Assembly (NCBI RefSeq): GCF_030766825.1
Contig: NZ_JASFDV010000038.1
Coordinates: 1-60,011 of the forward strand
From: Nocardiopsis sp. CC223A
GTDB taxonomy: Bacteria; Actinomycetota; Actinomycetes; Streptosporangiales; Streptosporangiaceae
Reading direction: 5' to 3'
Length of the DNA: 60,011 nt
This document shows positions 26,558-35,159 of this stretch, one piece after another (position 1 is the first letter of the stretch; every line of letters begins with the position of its first letter). The notes beneath the pieces are model-generated. The model saw only the letters and a program-made list of their open reading frames with translations, did not search any database and was not told the DNA's origin. Both the position numbers and the translations under genes were made by a program.

Positions 26558-27550
26558 TCAGCGGGGCGCGGGGACCGGCAGCCCGGCGACCAGCTTGGCG
26601 ACGATCTGCTCGGGGGTCGTGCGCTCCATCTGCGCCTGCGGGCCGACCAGCAGGCGGTGCGCCAGGACGGGCACGGCCAGGCTCTGGACGTCGTCGGGGA
26701 CGACGTAGTGGCGGCCCTCCAGGGCGGCGTGGGCGCGGGCGGCCCGGACCAGGTGCAGGGTGGCCCGCGGGGAGGCGCCCAGGTCCAGCTCGGGGCTGGT
26801 CCGGGTGGAGTTGATCAGGTCCACGATGTAGCGGCGCATGCCGGGGGCCAGGTGGACCCCGCGCACCAGGTCGGCCAGGCGGCGGACGGTGCCCGCGTCG
26901 GTGACCGGGGCCAGGCCCTCCAGCGGCGAGTGGGAGCCGTGCGAGTCGATCATGTCGAGCTCGGCCTGGGGGGAGGGGTAGCCCACGGAGACACGGGCCA
27001 TGAACCGGTCCCGCTGGGCCTCGGGCAGCGCGTAGGTGCCCTCCATGTCCGCCGGGTTCTGGGTGGCCACGACCATGAACGGCCGCTCCAGGGGGCGGGT
27101 GCGCCCGTCGACGCTGACCTGTCGCTCCTCCATGCACTCCAGCAGGGCGGCCTGGGTCTTGGGCGAGGCGCGGTTGATCTCGTCGCCCAGCACGATGTTG
27201 GCGAAGATCGGTCCGGGGTCGAACTCGAACTCGCGCCGCTCCTGGTGGTAGACGCTGACCCCGGTGATGTCGCCGGGCAGCAGGTCCGGGGTGAACTGGA
27301 CGCGCTGCACGGAGCAGTCCACCGCCCGGCCCAGGGCCTTGGCCAGCATGGTCTTGCCGACGCCGGGGACGTCCTCGATGAGCAGGTGGCCTTCGGACAG
27401 CAGGACGGTCAGCGCGACGCGCAGTACCTCCGGCTTGCCCTCGATGACCGTTTCGATGGCGCCGCGGATGCGGTCGGCCACGGCGACGACCTCTCCCACG
27501 TCCGCCTGGACGCCGCCCCCGCGGCCGCCGTGGTGTGTGCCGAGTGACAC
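26558..27550 (-). CDS. MoxR-family AAA+ ATPase
   Basis: A 330-residue AAA+ ATPase of the MoxR branch. Walker A is EDVPGVGKTMLAKALG, Walker B is IVLGDEINRASPKTQAALLE, sensor 1 is VVATQNPADMEGTYALPEAQ, and the arginine-containing RDRFMARVSVGYPS follows. MoxR proteins act as chaperone-like factors with DUF58/VWA partners. GTG 27550 is preferred over the in-frame TTG at 27601 because GGGAGGGG lies just upstream. The gene leads the minus-strand trio and is divergent from mraZ, sharing a 433-bp region with it. Confidence 0.93.
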   Translation of the reverse strand: MSLGTHHGGRGGGVQADVGEVVAVADRIRGAIETVIEGKPEVLRVALTVLLSEGHLLIEDVPGVGKTMLAKALGRAVDCSVQRVQFTPDLLPGDITGVSVYHQERREFEFDPGPIFANIVLGDEINRASPKTQAALLECMEERQVSVDGRTRPLERPFMVVATQNPADMEGTYALPEAQRDRFMARVSVGYPSPQAELDMIDSHGSHSPLEGLAPVTDAGTVRRLADLVRGVHLAPGMRRYIVDLINSTRTSPELDLGASPRATLHLVRAARAHAALEGRHYVVPDDVQSLAVPVLAHRLLVGPQAQMERTTPEQIVAKLVAGLPVPAPR

Positions 27551-27588
27551 GAGACCCCTCCCGCTGCGTGTGTCGGTGTTCGGAACCA

Positions 27589-27616
27589 AAGCTAGGGCCA
27601 ATCAGAGCGATTGCAA
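27589..27616 (-). promoter_or_regulatory. moxR promoter
   Basis: On the minus strand TTGCAA (27616-27611) and TAGCTT (27594-27589) are 16 bp apart, giving a start about 30 nt before GTG 27550. Confidence 0.6.
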
Positions 27617-27905
27617 ACCAAAGTGCCGGAATCGGTCGTCGAATGCGGGCCAGTGCGACGAAAGTGGACTAAAGCGTGAGAATTGATCATCTGATCATTC
27701 GTGGCGTCCCGGGGAGGGCGAACGGGGCGGTGGTGAATAAGGGAGGGCGAAGCGGCCGCCGTGGCCTTCCCGGTGCCGCGCCGGCCCCCGCCCGGACCCC
27801 GGAGGGCGCGGCACGCCCGGGGTCCCGCCCGCCCCCCACCTGCACACCACCGCTGTGACCTGCGAATTCATTCGCCAATCCGCCATTGTGCCCGCATCGG
27901 AGCTG

Positions 27906-27933
27906 TTGACGGTGGGGAAGAGTGGAGTAAGGT
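27906..27933 (+). promoter_or_regulatory. mraZ promoter at the head of the division cluster
   Basis: TTGACG (27906-27911) and TAAGGT (27928-27933) are 16 bp apart. The predicted start lies about 45 nt before mraZ. MraZ boxes overlap the spacer and -10 box. Confidence 0.65.
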
Positions 27934-27947
27934 GGAGCAGCGTGGAG
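27912..27947 (+). promoter_or_regulatory. four MraZ boxes at 10-bp spacing
   Basis: GTGGGG (27912), GTGGAG (27922), GTGGAG (27932) and GTGGAG (27942) form an array with an exact 10-bp period, one per helical turn. MraZ is known to bind direct repeats of this kind upstream of its own gene and repress the cluster; the location over the promoter fits. Confidence 0.85.
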
Positions 27948-27983
27948 AGGGCGAATTCTCCACATCGAGGGGAGGTCGGGAGT

Positions 27984-28415
27984 GTGTTCCTCGGCACCCA
28001 CACGCCCCGCCTGGATCAGAAGGGGCGCCTGTTCCTTCCCGCGAAGTACCGCGACGAGCTGTCGGGGGGTGTGGTGATCACCAAGGGCCAGGAGCGCTGC
28101 CTCTACGTCTTCCCGGCCAAGGAGTTCGCGCGCATCACCGACTCCCTCGCCCAGGCCCCGGTCACCGACCGCACGGTCCGCGACTACAGCCGTGTCTTCT
28201 TCGCCGGCGCTTCCGACCAGACCTGCGACAGCCAGGGCCGGGTCACCGTTCCGGCCCCCTTGCGCGCCTACGCGGGGCTCACCCGCGACTGTGCCGTCAT
28301 CGGGGCCAACACCCGGCTGGAGATCTGGGACGCCCGGTCCTGGTCGGAGTACGAGGCCGAACGCGAACGCGAGTTCGCGGACCTGGCGGAGGAGGTGCTG
28401 CCCGGGGTGCTGTGA
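27984..28415 (+). CDS. mraZ: division/cell wall cluster regulator MraZ
   Basis: A 143-residue AbrB/SpoVT-like DNA-binding protein. The start [20 protein letters not shown] is the family's first swapped-hairpin half with its DxKGR motif; the second half is [22 protein letters not shown] 27984 gives this canonical start and GGGGAGGT lies upstream; the frame is open further 5' but lacks similarity. MraZ autorepresses the cluster by binding the box array just upstream. It is followed by a 272-nt gap to rsmH, so an additional promoter there is possible (ACAATA near 28555). Confidence 0.95.
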   Translation: MFLGTHTPRLDQKGRLFLPAKYRDELSGGVVITKGQERCLYVFPAKEFARITDSLAQAPVTDRTVRDYSRVFFAGASDQTCDSQGRVTVPAPLRAYAGLTRDCAVIGANTRLEIWDARSWSEYEAEREREFADLAEEVLPGVL

Positions 28416-28687
28416 GTCCGGACACCCCGGACCCGCGGCACCGGCGAGTCCACACCCTCGCAGTCGGGGTCCGGCGACGGCCTCCGAACGCGGTGACACG
28501 AGCTGGCGCGACTTCCCCGGTGCCAGACCGTCAACGCCGGTCCGCCGAAAGGTGGACAATAGCGGCCGTGTTCGGAGGCCCGCCGGAACCCGGTGAGGCC
28601 ACGCCACACCGCGGAGCGCGACCGCAGGACCGGGCGCGACCGCGGCGGAACGAGGGGGAGCGCGACAGCGTGGAGGAACGGCACCGC

Positions 28688-29728
28688 ATGGGGGACCACA
28701 CCCGGGGACGCGGGAACGAGGGCGCGGACGGCGGGGGGACCGGCGACGACCGCGTCGCGGCCGCCCGCACGGGGGCCGACCCCCTGCACGTCCCGGTCAT
28801 GCTCGACCGCATCGTGGACCTGCTGGCACCGGCACTGGACCGGCCCGGCGCCGTGTTCGTCGACGGCACCCTGGGCCTGGGCGGCCACTCCGAGGCGATC
28901 CTCGCGGCCTGCCCGAACGCCCGCCTGGTCGGCGTGGACCGCGACACCACCGCACTGGAGCGCAGCGCCGCCCGCCTGGCCCCCTACGCCGACCGCGTCC
29001 ACCTGGTCCACGCGGTCTACTCCGAGATCCCCCGCGCCCTCGACGAGGCCGGGGCGGCCGGGGCCGACGCCGTCCTGCTCGACCTGGGCGTGTCCTCGCC
29101 CCAGCTCGACGAGACCGACCGCGGCTTCGCCTACGCCCACGACGCACCGCTGGACATGCGCATGGACCGCACCCAGCCGCTCACCGCCGCCGAGGTCGTC
29201 AACACCTACCCGGTCGCCGAGCTCACCCGCGTCCTGCGCACCTACGGCGAGGAGCGGTTCGCCTCCCGTGTCGCCCGCGCCATCGAGCGCCGCCGGGCCC
29301 AGGGCCCCATCGACTCCACCCGCGAACTCGCCGAGCTGGTGCGCGAGGCCATCCCGGCCGCCACCCGCCGCACCGGCGGGCACCCGGCCAAGCGCACCTT
29401 CCAGGGACTGCGCATCGAGGTCAACGCCGAGCTGTCCATCCTCGAACGCACCCTGCCCGCCGCCCTCTCCCGGCTGGCCGTCGGGGGGCGCATCGCCGTG
29501 CTGTCCTACCACTCGCTGGAGGACCGCCTCACCAAGAAGGCGTTCGCGGCCCTGGCCACCGACACCACACCCACCGACCTGCCCGTCCCCCTCCCGGACC
29601 GGCAGCCCGAGCTCCGGCTCCTCACCCGGGGGGCCGAACTCCCCACGGACGAAGAGAACGAACGCAACCCCCGCGCCCAGTCGGCCCGCCTACGGGCGGC
29701 CGAACGCGTGCGGCCCGCGCGGCAGTAG
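28688..29728 (+). CDS. rsmH: 16S rRNA (cytosine-N4) methyltransferase RsmH
   Basis: A 346-residue SAM methyltransferase (formerly MraW) modifying C1402 of 16S rRNA. Hallmarks: [16 protein letters not shown], the SAM motif [45 protein letters not shown], and [15 protein letters not shown] and [15 protein letters not shown] near the end. The N-terminus has a glycine-rich 33-residue extension. ATG 28688 with GGAGGA upstream is used; GTG 28670 with its own GGGGAG is equally possible and adds six residues. Confidence 0.95.
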   Translation: MGDHTRGRGNEGADGGGTGDDRVAAARTGADPLHVPVMLDRIVDLLAPALDRPGAVFVDGTLGLGGHSEAILAACPNARLVGVDRDTTALERSAARLAPYADRVHLVHAVYSEIPRALDEAGAAGADAVLLDLGVSSPQLDETDRGFAYAHDAPLDMRMDRTQPLTAAEVVNTYPVAELTRVLRTYGEERFASRVARAIERRRAQGPIDSTRELAELVREAIPAATRRTGGHPAKRTFQGLRIEVNAELSILERTLPAALSRLAVGGRIAVLSYHSLEDRLTKKAFAALATDTTPTDLPVPLPDRQPELRLLTRGAELPTDEENERNPRAQSARLRAAERVRPARQ

Positions 29729-29737
29729 GGAGAACAC

Positions 29738-30160
29738 ATGACCACGACCAGGACGGACACCCGCCGCACCGGCGAGCGCAAGGCATCCGCGCCGCGGCGC
29801 GCCGCCGAGCGCCCGGCGTCCCCGGCCGTACGCGCGCCCGCGCGGGGCCCGGCCGCCGCGGCGCGCGCGCGTGCCCCCAGGATCCCGTTCGTCCTGCTCA
29901 TCCTGTGCCTGCTCGGCGGCGCCCTGGTCAGCCTCCTGCTGCTGCGCGGCGTCATCGCCCAGGAGGCGTTCGCCATCTCCAGCCTCCAGACCCAGAACCG
30001 CGAGCTGTCCTACGAGGAGCAGAGCCTGCGGGGCTCCGTCGCCCACCTGGAGACCTCCGAGCGCATCGCCGAGGAGGCCGAGGGCATGGGCATGGAGCAG
30101 GGCGACGCGCCGCAGTTCCTGGACCCCGACAGCGGTGAGGTCACCGGGGGCACCGATTGA
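29738..30160 (+). CDS. ftsL: FtsL-like septum protein
   Basis: A 140-residue bitopic membrane protein in the ftsL slot between rsmH and ftsI. Residues 1-48 are basic and Ala/Pro-rich (cytoplasmic), one transmembrane helix spans about 49-70 (PFVLLILCLLGGALVSLLLL), and a coiled-coil region with SSLQTQNRELSYEEQSLRGS follows. FtsL links FtsQ and DivIC to the FtsWI synthase. Sequence conservation in this family is low, so the name rests on topology, size and position. GGGAGA is 5 nt before the ATG; the stop overlaps ftsI (TTGA). Confidence 0.88.
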   Translation: MTTTRTDTRRTGERKASAPRRAAERPASPAVRAPARGPAAAARARAPRIPFVLLILCLLGGALVSLLLLRGVIAQEAFAISSLQTQNRELSYEEQSLRGSVAHLETSERIAEEAEGMGMEQGDAPQFLDPDSGEVTGGTD

Positions 30161-32121
30161 GCACTCCCCGACGCCCCCGTGACCCCCGCAGGCCCGGCGG
30201 CACCGGCAGGTCCGGATCCCGCCCGGCCCGCAGCACCTCCCAGAACGGCTCCCCGCGCGGCGCGCGGGGCTCCAAGGGCGAGGGCAGGTCCCCGCGCGAG
30301 GCGCGCACCGCGCCCACCGAGCGCAGACGCCGCCGCCCGGCATCGCCGCCCCCGCCCCCGCCGCTGCTGCGCCGCACCTTCCGGCGCGGCGCGCCGGGCA
30401 AGCGCATCAGGTTCGGCGGCGCCCTGGTCCTGGCGGTCCTCGTGCTGTTCGCCGGGCGCCTGATCCAGATCCAGGGCTTCGAGGCCGAGCAGTACGCCGA
30501 GGCCGCCGCCGAGCTGCGCCTACAGACCATGGACATCCCGACCCTGCGGGGGGCGATCACCGACGCCGACGGCGACCCGTTCGCGCTGTCCATGGAGGTG
30601 CGCACCGTCTTCGTCGACCCAGAGGAGGTCCGCGAGGACGAGCGCGACGAGCTCATCGACGAACTCGTGGCCCGCTTCGACCTCGACGAGGAGGAGGTCG
30701 CCGCCAAGGTCGACGCCAGGCCCAGCCGCTACCAGGTGGTCGCCCGCCAGGTGCCGCCCGACGACTGGCAGGAGCTGCGCGAGCTGGAACTGCGCGGCGT
30801 GGGCGCCGAGGTCGACTACCAGCGCGTCTACCCGGAGGAGACCGGCGCCGCCGACCTGGTCGGCTTCGTCGGCAGCGAGGGCCACGGCCTGGAGGGCCTG
30901 GAGGCCTACATGGACGGGGTGCTCGCCGGCGAGGCGGGCAAGCGCCAGGTCGAGGTCGGTGTGGACGGCACCCAGATCCCCATGGCGGGCGGCCTGGTCA
31001 GGGACCCCGTCCCGGGGCAGGACGTGCGCCTGACCCTGGACCGGGACGTGCAGTGGTACGTCGCCCAGACCCTGGCGGCCCGGGTGGAGGAGCTCGACGC
31101 CGACGGCGGCAGCGCCATCGTCATGATCCCCGACACCGGCGAGATCATCGCCATGGCCGACTACCCGACCTACTCGCCGAACGACATCTCCGCGGCCGAC
31201 CCCGCACAGTGGATCAACGGCGCGGTCGCCGACACCTTCGAGCCGGGCAGCACCAACAAGGTCATCACCGTCGGGGCCGCCCTGGAGGAGGGCCTCACCA
31301 CCCCGGAGACGGTCTACACCGTCCCCTACGCCCTCCGGTACTACGACCGGACCTTCCGCAACTCCAGCGACCACGGCACCCAGCGCCTCACGGTCAACGG
31401 CATCATGGCCCAGTCCAGCAACGTGGGCACCATCAAGATCGCCGACCAGGTCGGCGCCGGGGTCCTGCACCGCTACATGACCGAGTTCGGGCTCGGCCGG
31501 CCCACCGGCCTGGCCCTGCCCGGCGAGGAGACCGGCATCCTCACCGACCCCGAGGACTGGTGGGGCACCCAGCTGCCGTCGGTGTCCATCGGGCACAGCG
31601 TCACCGTCAACGCCGTCCAGATGGCGTCGGTGTACGCCACCGTCGCCAACGGCGGCGTCCGGGTGGAACCGAGCGTGGTCGCCGGGACCGTCGACACCGA
31701 GGGGGACTTCACCGCCGCCGACGAACCCGGGCGCACCCGGGTCATCAGCGAGGAGACCGCCGACAGCCTGGCGCTCATGCTGGAGGCCGTCACCAGCGAC
31801 GAGGGCACCGCGCCCCAGGCCCGCATCGACGGCTACCGGGTGGCGGGCAAGACCGGTACCGCCAACCGGGTCGACCCCGAGACCGGCACCTACGCGCCCG
31901 ACCACTACACCTCGACCTTCGCCGGGTTCGCCCCGGCCGACGCGCCGGAGATCGTCGTCCAGGTGGTGCTGCACAACCCGCAGGGCACCTACTACGGCGG
32001 CGAGGCGGCCGGCCCGGTGTTCAACGACATCATGTCGTTCGCGCTCAAGACCCTGAAGGTCCCGCCGACCGAGACCGACCCGCCCGCCATCCGCCTCTTC
32101 GAGGAGGAGGGCGGGGACTGA
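30157..32121 (+). CDS. ftsI: septal peptidoglycan transpeptidase (PBP3)
   Basis: A 654-residue class B penicillin-binding protein crosslinking septal peptidoglycan with FtsW. An 80-residue basic, proline-rich cytoplasmic tail precedes one membrane helix (about 86-104). The dimerisation domain leads to the transpeptidase domain with EPGSTNK (active-site Ser365, Lys368), SSN at 420-422 and KTGT at 565-568. The TTG start overlaps the ftsL stop by 4 nt, so translation is coupled; no better start lies nearby. In the usual order murE would follow, but here an antisense gene intervenes 13 nt after the stop. Confidence 0.95.
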   Translation: MSTPRRPRDPRRPGGTGRSGSRPARSTSQNGSPRGARGSKGEGRSPREARTAPTERRRRRPASPPPPPPLLRRTFRRGAPGKRIRFGGALVLAVLVLFAGRLIQIQGFEAEQYAEAAAELRLQTMDIPTLRGAITDADGDPFALSMEVRTVFVDPEEVREDERDELIDELVARFDLDEEEVAAKVDARPSRYQVVARQVPPDDWQELRELELRGVGAEVDYQRVYPEETGAADLVGFVGSEGHGLEGLEAYMDGVLAGEAGKRQVEVGVDGTQIPMAGGLVRDPVPGQDVRLTLDRDVQWYVAQTLAARVEELDADGGSAIVMIPDTGEIIAMADYPTYSPNDISAADPAQWINGAVADTFEPGSTNKVITVGAALEEGLTTPETVYTVPYALRYYDRTFRNSSDHGTQRLTVNGIMAQSSNVGTIKIADQVGAGVLHRYMTEFGLGRPTGLALPGEETGILTDPEDWWGTQLPSVSIGHSVTVNAVQMASVYATVANGGVRVEPSVVAGTVDTEGDFTAADEPGRTRVISEETADSLALMLEAVTSDEGTAPQARIDGYRVAGKTGTANRVDPETGTYAPDHYTSTFAGFAPADAPEIVVQVVLHNPQGTYYGGEAAGPVFNDIMSFALKTLKVPPTETDPPAIRLFEEEGGD

Positions 32122-32134
32122 CCGGGAACGGCGT

Positions 32135-33055
32135 TCAGGCGTCCCCGCCGTGCAGGTGCCGCCGCACCGACCGGACGTGCTCCGGTCCGGTGCGGCAGCA
32201 CCCGCCCACCAGTACCGCCCCGGCCCGGTGCCACTCCACCGCGGCCGCGCCGAACTCCGCGGGCTCCGACACCCCCGTCCAGCGCTGCGCCCGGGCGTCC
32301 CACACCTCCCCCGAGTTGGGGTAGGCCACCGCCGGGAACCCGGCCGCCGCCACCGCCCGGACCAGGTCCGGCACGAACCGCGGCGCCGTGCAGTTCACCC
32401 CCACCGCCACCAGCGACCCCGCCGCCCCGGACGCCGCCAGTTCCGCGGCCAGCTCCCGCACCGGCGTGCCGTCGCCCAACCGCTCCCCGTCCCGGCAGGA
32501 CAGGCTCAGCCACGCCCGCACCCCCGGCGTCTCGCCGATCAGCCGCGCCAGCGCACGCGCCTCCGCCGCCGACGGCACCGTCTCGCAGGCCATCAGGTCC
32601 GCCCCCGAGTCGGCCAGCACCCGCCACCGCTCCCGGTGCCAGGCGTACAGGCCGTCCTCGTCCAGGTCGTAGGCGCCGGTGTACTCCGAACCGTCCGCGA
32701 GCGCCGCACCGTAGGGCCCGACACCGGCCGCCACCAGCCCCGACCCGAACGCGTCGCGCTCGGCCAGGGCCAGCTCCACCGACCGGCGCACCAGACCCAG
32801 CGCCGCCGACCGCGACCACCCCCGGGCCACCAGCGCCGGAACGCTCGCCTGGTAGCCCGCCGCCGTCGCCACCTCCGCGCCCGCCGCGAAGTAGGCTCGG
32901 TGCACCCGCCGGATCGCGTCGGGGTCCTCGGCCAGCAGCCGCGCCGACCACAGTCCGCCCGACAGGTCGTACCCGTACTCCTCCAACAGCGTCGCCGACC
33001 CGCCGTCCAGCACCACCGGCCGTCCCCCGGCCACCGCCTGCGCCACCCGGTCCAC
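32135..33055 (-). CDS. homocysteine S-methyltransferase family protein
   Basis: A 306-residue TIM-barrel protein of the MmuM/BHMT family, transferring a methyl group (probably from S-methylmethionine) to homocysteine to make methionine. Zinc ligands are visible in AVGVNCTAPRFV and VLVGGCCRTGPEH; VVLDGGSATLLEEYGYDL is the conserved start. GTG 33055 is chosen as best compromise; GTG 33064 is close to GGGAGGGG. It lies antisense between ftsI and murE, ending 13 nt from the ftsI stop with no terminator between, and 102 nt from the divergent murE start. Such an insertion in the division cluster is unusual. Confidence 0.88.
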   Translation of the reverse strand: MDRVAQAVAGGRPVVLDGGSATLLEEYGYDLSGGLWSARLLAEDPDAIRRVHRAYFAAGAEVATAAGYQASVPALVARGWSRSAALGLVRRSVELALAERDAFGSGLVAAGVGPYGAALADGSEYTGAYDLDEDGLYAWHRERWRVLADSGADLMACETVPSAAEARALARLIGETPGVRAWLSLSCRDGERLGDGTPVRELAAELAASGAAGSLVAVGVNCTAPRFVPDLVRAVAAAGFPAVAYPNSGEVWDARAQRWTGVSEPAEFGAAAVEWHRAGAVLVGGCCRTGPEHVRSVRRHLHGGDA

Positions 33056-33145
33056 CCGCCTCACCCCCTCCCACCACGGTATTGGCGCGGGACGGGATCG
33101 GCCCCGCACCAGCGTGGAAATTACCGGCCGCTCCGCTCCAACGGT

Positions 33146-33151
33146 TACCCT
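33146..33151 (+). promoter_or_regulatory. -10 box for murE
   Basis: TACCCT ends 6 nt before GTG 33158. With the antisense gene blocking readthrough from ftsI, murE would need its own promoter, and this placement implies a leaderless transcript. TTACCG at 33121 is a weak -35 candidate. Confidence 0.5.
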
Positions 33152-33157
33152 CCACAC

Positions 33158-34831
33158 GTGCCACCGGTAATGCGACCTGAACACACGCCACTGCGTCCCC
33201 TGTCCGCCCTCGTGCCGCTGCTCGGCCCGGACGCCGTCCTGCTGCGCCCGGACCTGGCCCCGGACCACCCGGTCCCGGCCCGCGAGGTCCAAGTGCGGGG
33301 TATCACCCACGACTCCCGGCAGGCGGGCCCCGGCGACCTGTACGCGGCCCTGCCCGGAACCCGGGTCCACGGCGCCGAGTTCGCCGACCAGGTCGCCCTG
33401 GCGGGGGCCGCCGCCGTCCTCACCGACCCCGAGGGCGCCGACCGGGCCGCGGCCACGGGCCTGCCCACCCTCGTCGTCCCCGACGTGCGCGCAGCCCTGG
33501 GCACCGTCGCCTCCTGGATCTTCAAGGACCCCTCCGGCGACCTGCTGCTCATCGGCACCACCGGCACCAGCGGCAAGACCACCGTCTCCTACCTGCTGGA
33601 GTCGGGTCTGCGCCGGGCCGGGATGGGCACCGGCCTCATCGGCACCGTCGAGATGCGGGTGGGCGACGAGCGCGTCGCCTCCTCCCTCACCACTCCTGAG
33701 GCCACCGACCTGCACGGCCTGTTCGCCCTCATGCGCGAACAGGGCGTCACCGGCGCCGCCATGGAGGTCTCCAGCCACGCCCTGGCCCTGGGCCGGGTCG
33801 GCGGCGCCCGCTTCGACGTCGCGATCTTCACCAACCTGTCCCAGGACCACCTGGACTTCCACAGCGACCTGCGCGACTACTTCGAGACCAAGGCGCGCCT
33901 GTTCACCCCCGAGTACTGCGACATCGCCGTCGTCAACGCCGACGACCGCTTCGGCCGCGCCCTCGTGGACATGGTGCAGGGCGAGGGCAAGGTGCCCGTC
34001 ACCACCTTCGGCGTGCAGGGGTGCTCCGACGCCGACCCCGAGACCGCCCTGACCGCGGACTGGAAGGCCGTCGACGTGCGCCTGGGCGCCGTCGGCAGCA
34101 CCTTCCGCATCGTCGGCCCCGGCGGCATGGAGGCGCAGGCCTCCGTCGGCCTGCCCGGACCCTTCAACGTCTCCAACGCCATGGCCGCCATCGTCGGCCT
34201 GGTCGAGGCCGGACTGCCCCTGGAGACCGCCATCGAGGGCGTCGCCGCCGCCCCCGGGGTCCCCGGCCGCATGGAGAAGGTCGTCGCCCGCGAGGTCCCC
34301 TCCTCCTTCCAGGACTTCACCGCCCTGGTCGACTACTCCCACAAACCCGGCGCCGTCGAGGCCGTCCTGTCCTCGGTCCGCTCCATCACCGAGGGCGGCG
34401 TCACCGTCGTCCTGGGCTGCGGCGGCGACCGCGACCGCGCCAAGCGCCCCCTCATGGGGGAGGCCGCGGCCCGCCTCGCCGACCAGGTCGTCATCACCAA
34501 CGACAACCCGCGCTCGGAGGACCCCGTCGCCATCGCCACCGCGATGCTGGAGGGCGTCGCCCGCGTCCCCGAGGACGAGCGCGCACGCGTCACCGTCGAA
34601 CTCGACCGTGCCGACGCCATCCGCCTGGCCGTTTCCCGCGCCCGGGCGGGCGACGTCATCGTCGTCGCGGGCAAGGGCCACGAGACCGGCCAGTACGTCA
34701 AGGGCGAGGTCCTGCCCTTCGACGACCGCGAGGTCCTGCGCGCCGCCATCGAGGAGCACCTGTCCGTGAACGTTCGCGAACGCCTGGGCGTCGCCCTGTT
34801 GGACGTCCACAAGCCCACCGACGGCGGCTGA
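33158..34831 (+). CDS. murE: UDP-MurNAc-L-Ala-D-Glu:meso-diaminopimelate ligase
   Basis: A 557-residue Mur ligase adding the third peptide residue in cytoplasmic peptidoglycan precursor synthesis. ATP site: LIGTTGTSGKTTVSYLL. Central motifs: AAMEVSSHALALGRV and FTNLSQDHLDFH. The specificity motif VITNDNPRSEDP contains DNPR, which marks meso-diaminopimelate rather than lysine. C-terminal VVAGKGHETGQYV is also conserved. GTG 33158 fits the -10 box position; ATG 33170 is the alternative start. Confidence 0.96.
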   Translation: MPPVMRPEHTPLRPLSALVPLLGPDAVLLRPDLAPDHPVPAREVQVRGITHDSRQAGPGDLYAALPGTRVHGAEFADQVALAGAAAVLTDPEGADRAAATGLPTLVVPDVRAALGTVASWIFKDPSGDLLLIGTTGTSGKTTVSYLLESGLRRAGMGTGLIGTVEMRVGDERVASSLTTPEATDLHGLFALMREQGVTGAAMEVSSHALALGRVGGARFDVAIFTNLSQDHLDFHSDLRDYFETKARLFTPEYCDIAVVNADDRFGRALVDMVQGEGKVPVTTFGVQGCSDADPETALTADWKAVDVRLGAVGSTFRIVGPGGMEAQASVGLPGPFNVSNAMAAIVGLVEAGLPLETAIEGVAAAPGVPGRMEKVVAREVPSSFQDFTALVDYSHKPGAVEAVLSSVRSITEGGVTVVLGCGGDRDRAKRPLMGEAAARLADQVVITNDNPRSEDPVAIATAMLEGVARVPEDERARVTVELDRADAIRLAVSRARAGDVIVVAGKGHETGQYVKGEVLPFDDREVLRAAIEEHLSVNVRERLGVALLDVHKPTDGG

Positions 34832-34848
34832 GGCGGCACCGGCGCACC

Positions 34849-34875
34849 CGCCCCGTGCGCTTGGCGCACGGGGCG
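34849..34875. terminator. hairpin after murE
   Basis: A perfect 12-bp stem (34849-34860 with 34864-34875) with TTG loop lies 18 nt after the murE stop. The rest of the 328-nt gap to murF holds TAAGGT (34950-34955), identical to the mraZ -10 hexamer, which could start a murF transcript with a ~200-nt leader. No gene is seen in the gap. Confidence 0.6.
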
Positions 34876-35159
34876 CGGCCCAGGGTCACGAAGTGGCGGA
34901 TATTGCCGAGCACAGGCCCTGCCGGGACCCCGGACGGCCCAACATGTTCTAAGGTGGGTGCGGCAATCGCAGCCCGAACACCCGCCGCCCACCGGTGGCG
35001 CCATGGACGTGGTCGCCCCCGTCACCACCGCGATGGGACATGGCGTGGCACCGTGTGCGCGCCCGCCCGCGGTGCCATCCCCCGACCCGAGTCCCTTGGC
35101 CGGGTGGCCTCCCGTCATCCCGTGGTCGCCGCGGGTCGGGCCTGACCTGAGGAGTGGAT

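Noticed and set aside
35003..35159. Upstream short reading frame before murF that might be a leader peptide
   Set aside because: The ATG at 35003 has no ribosome site and its frame runs without a stop into murF out of frame.
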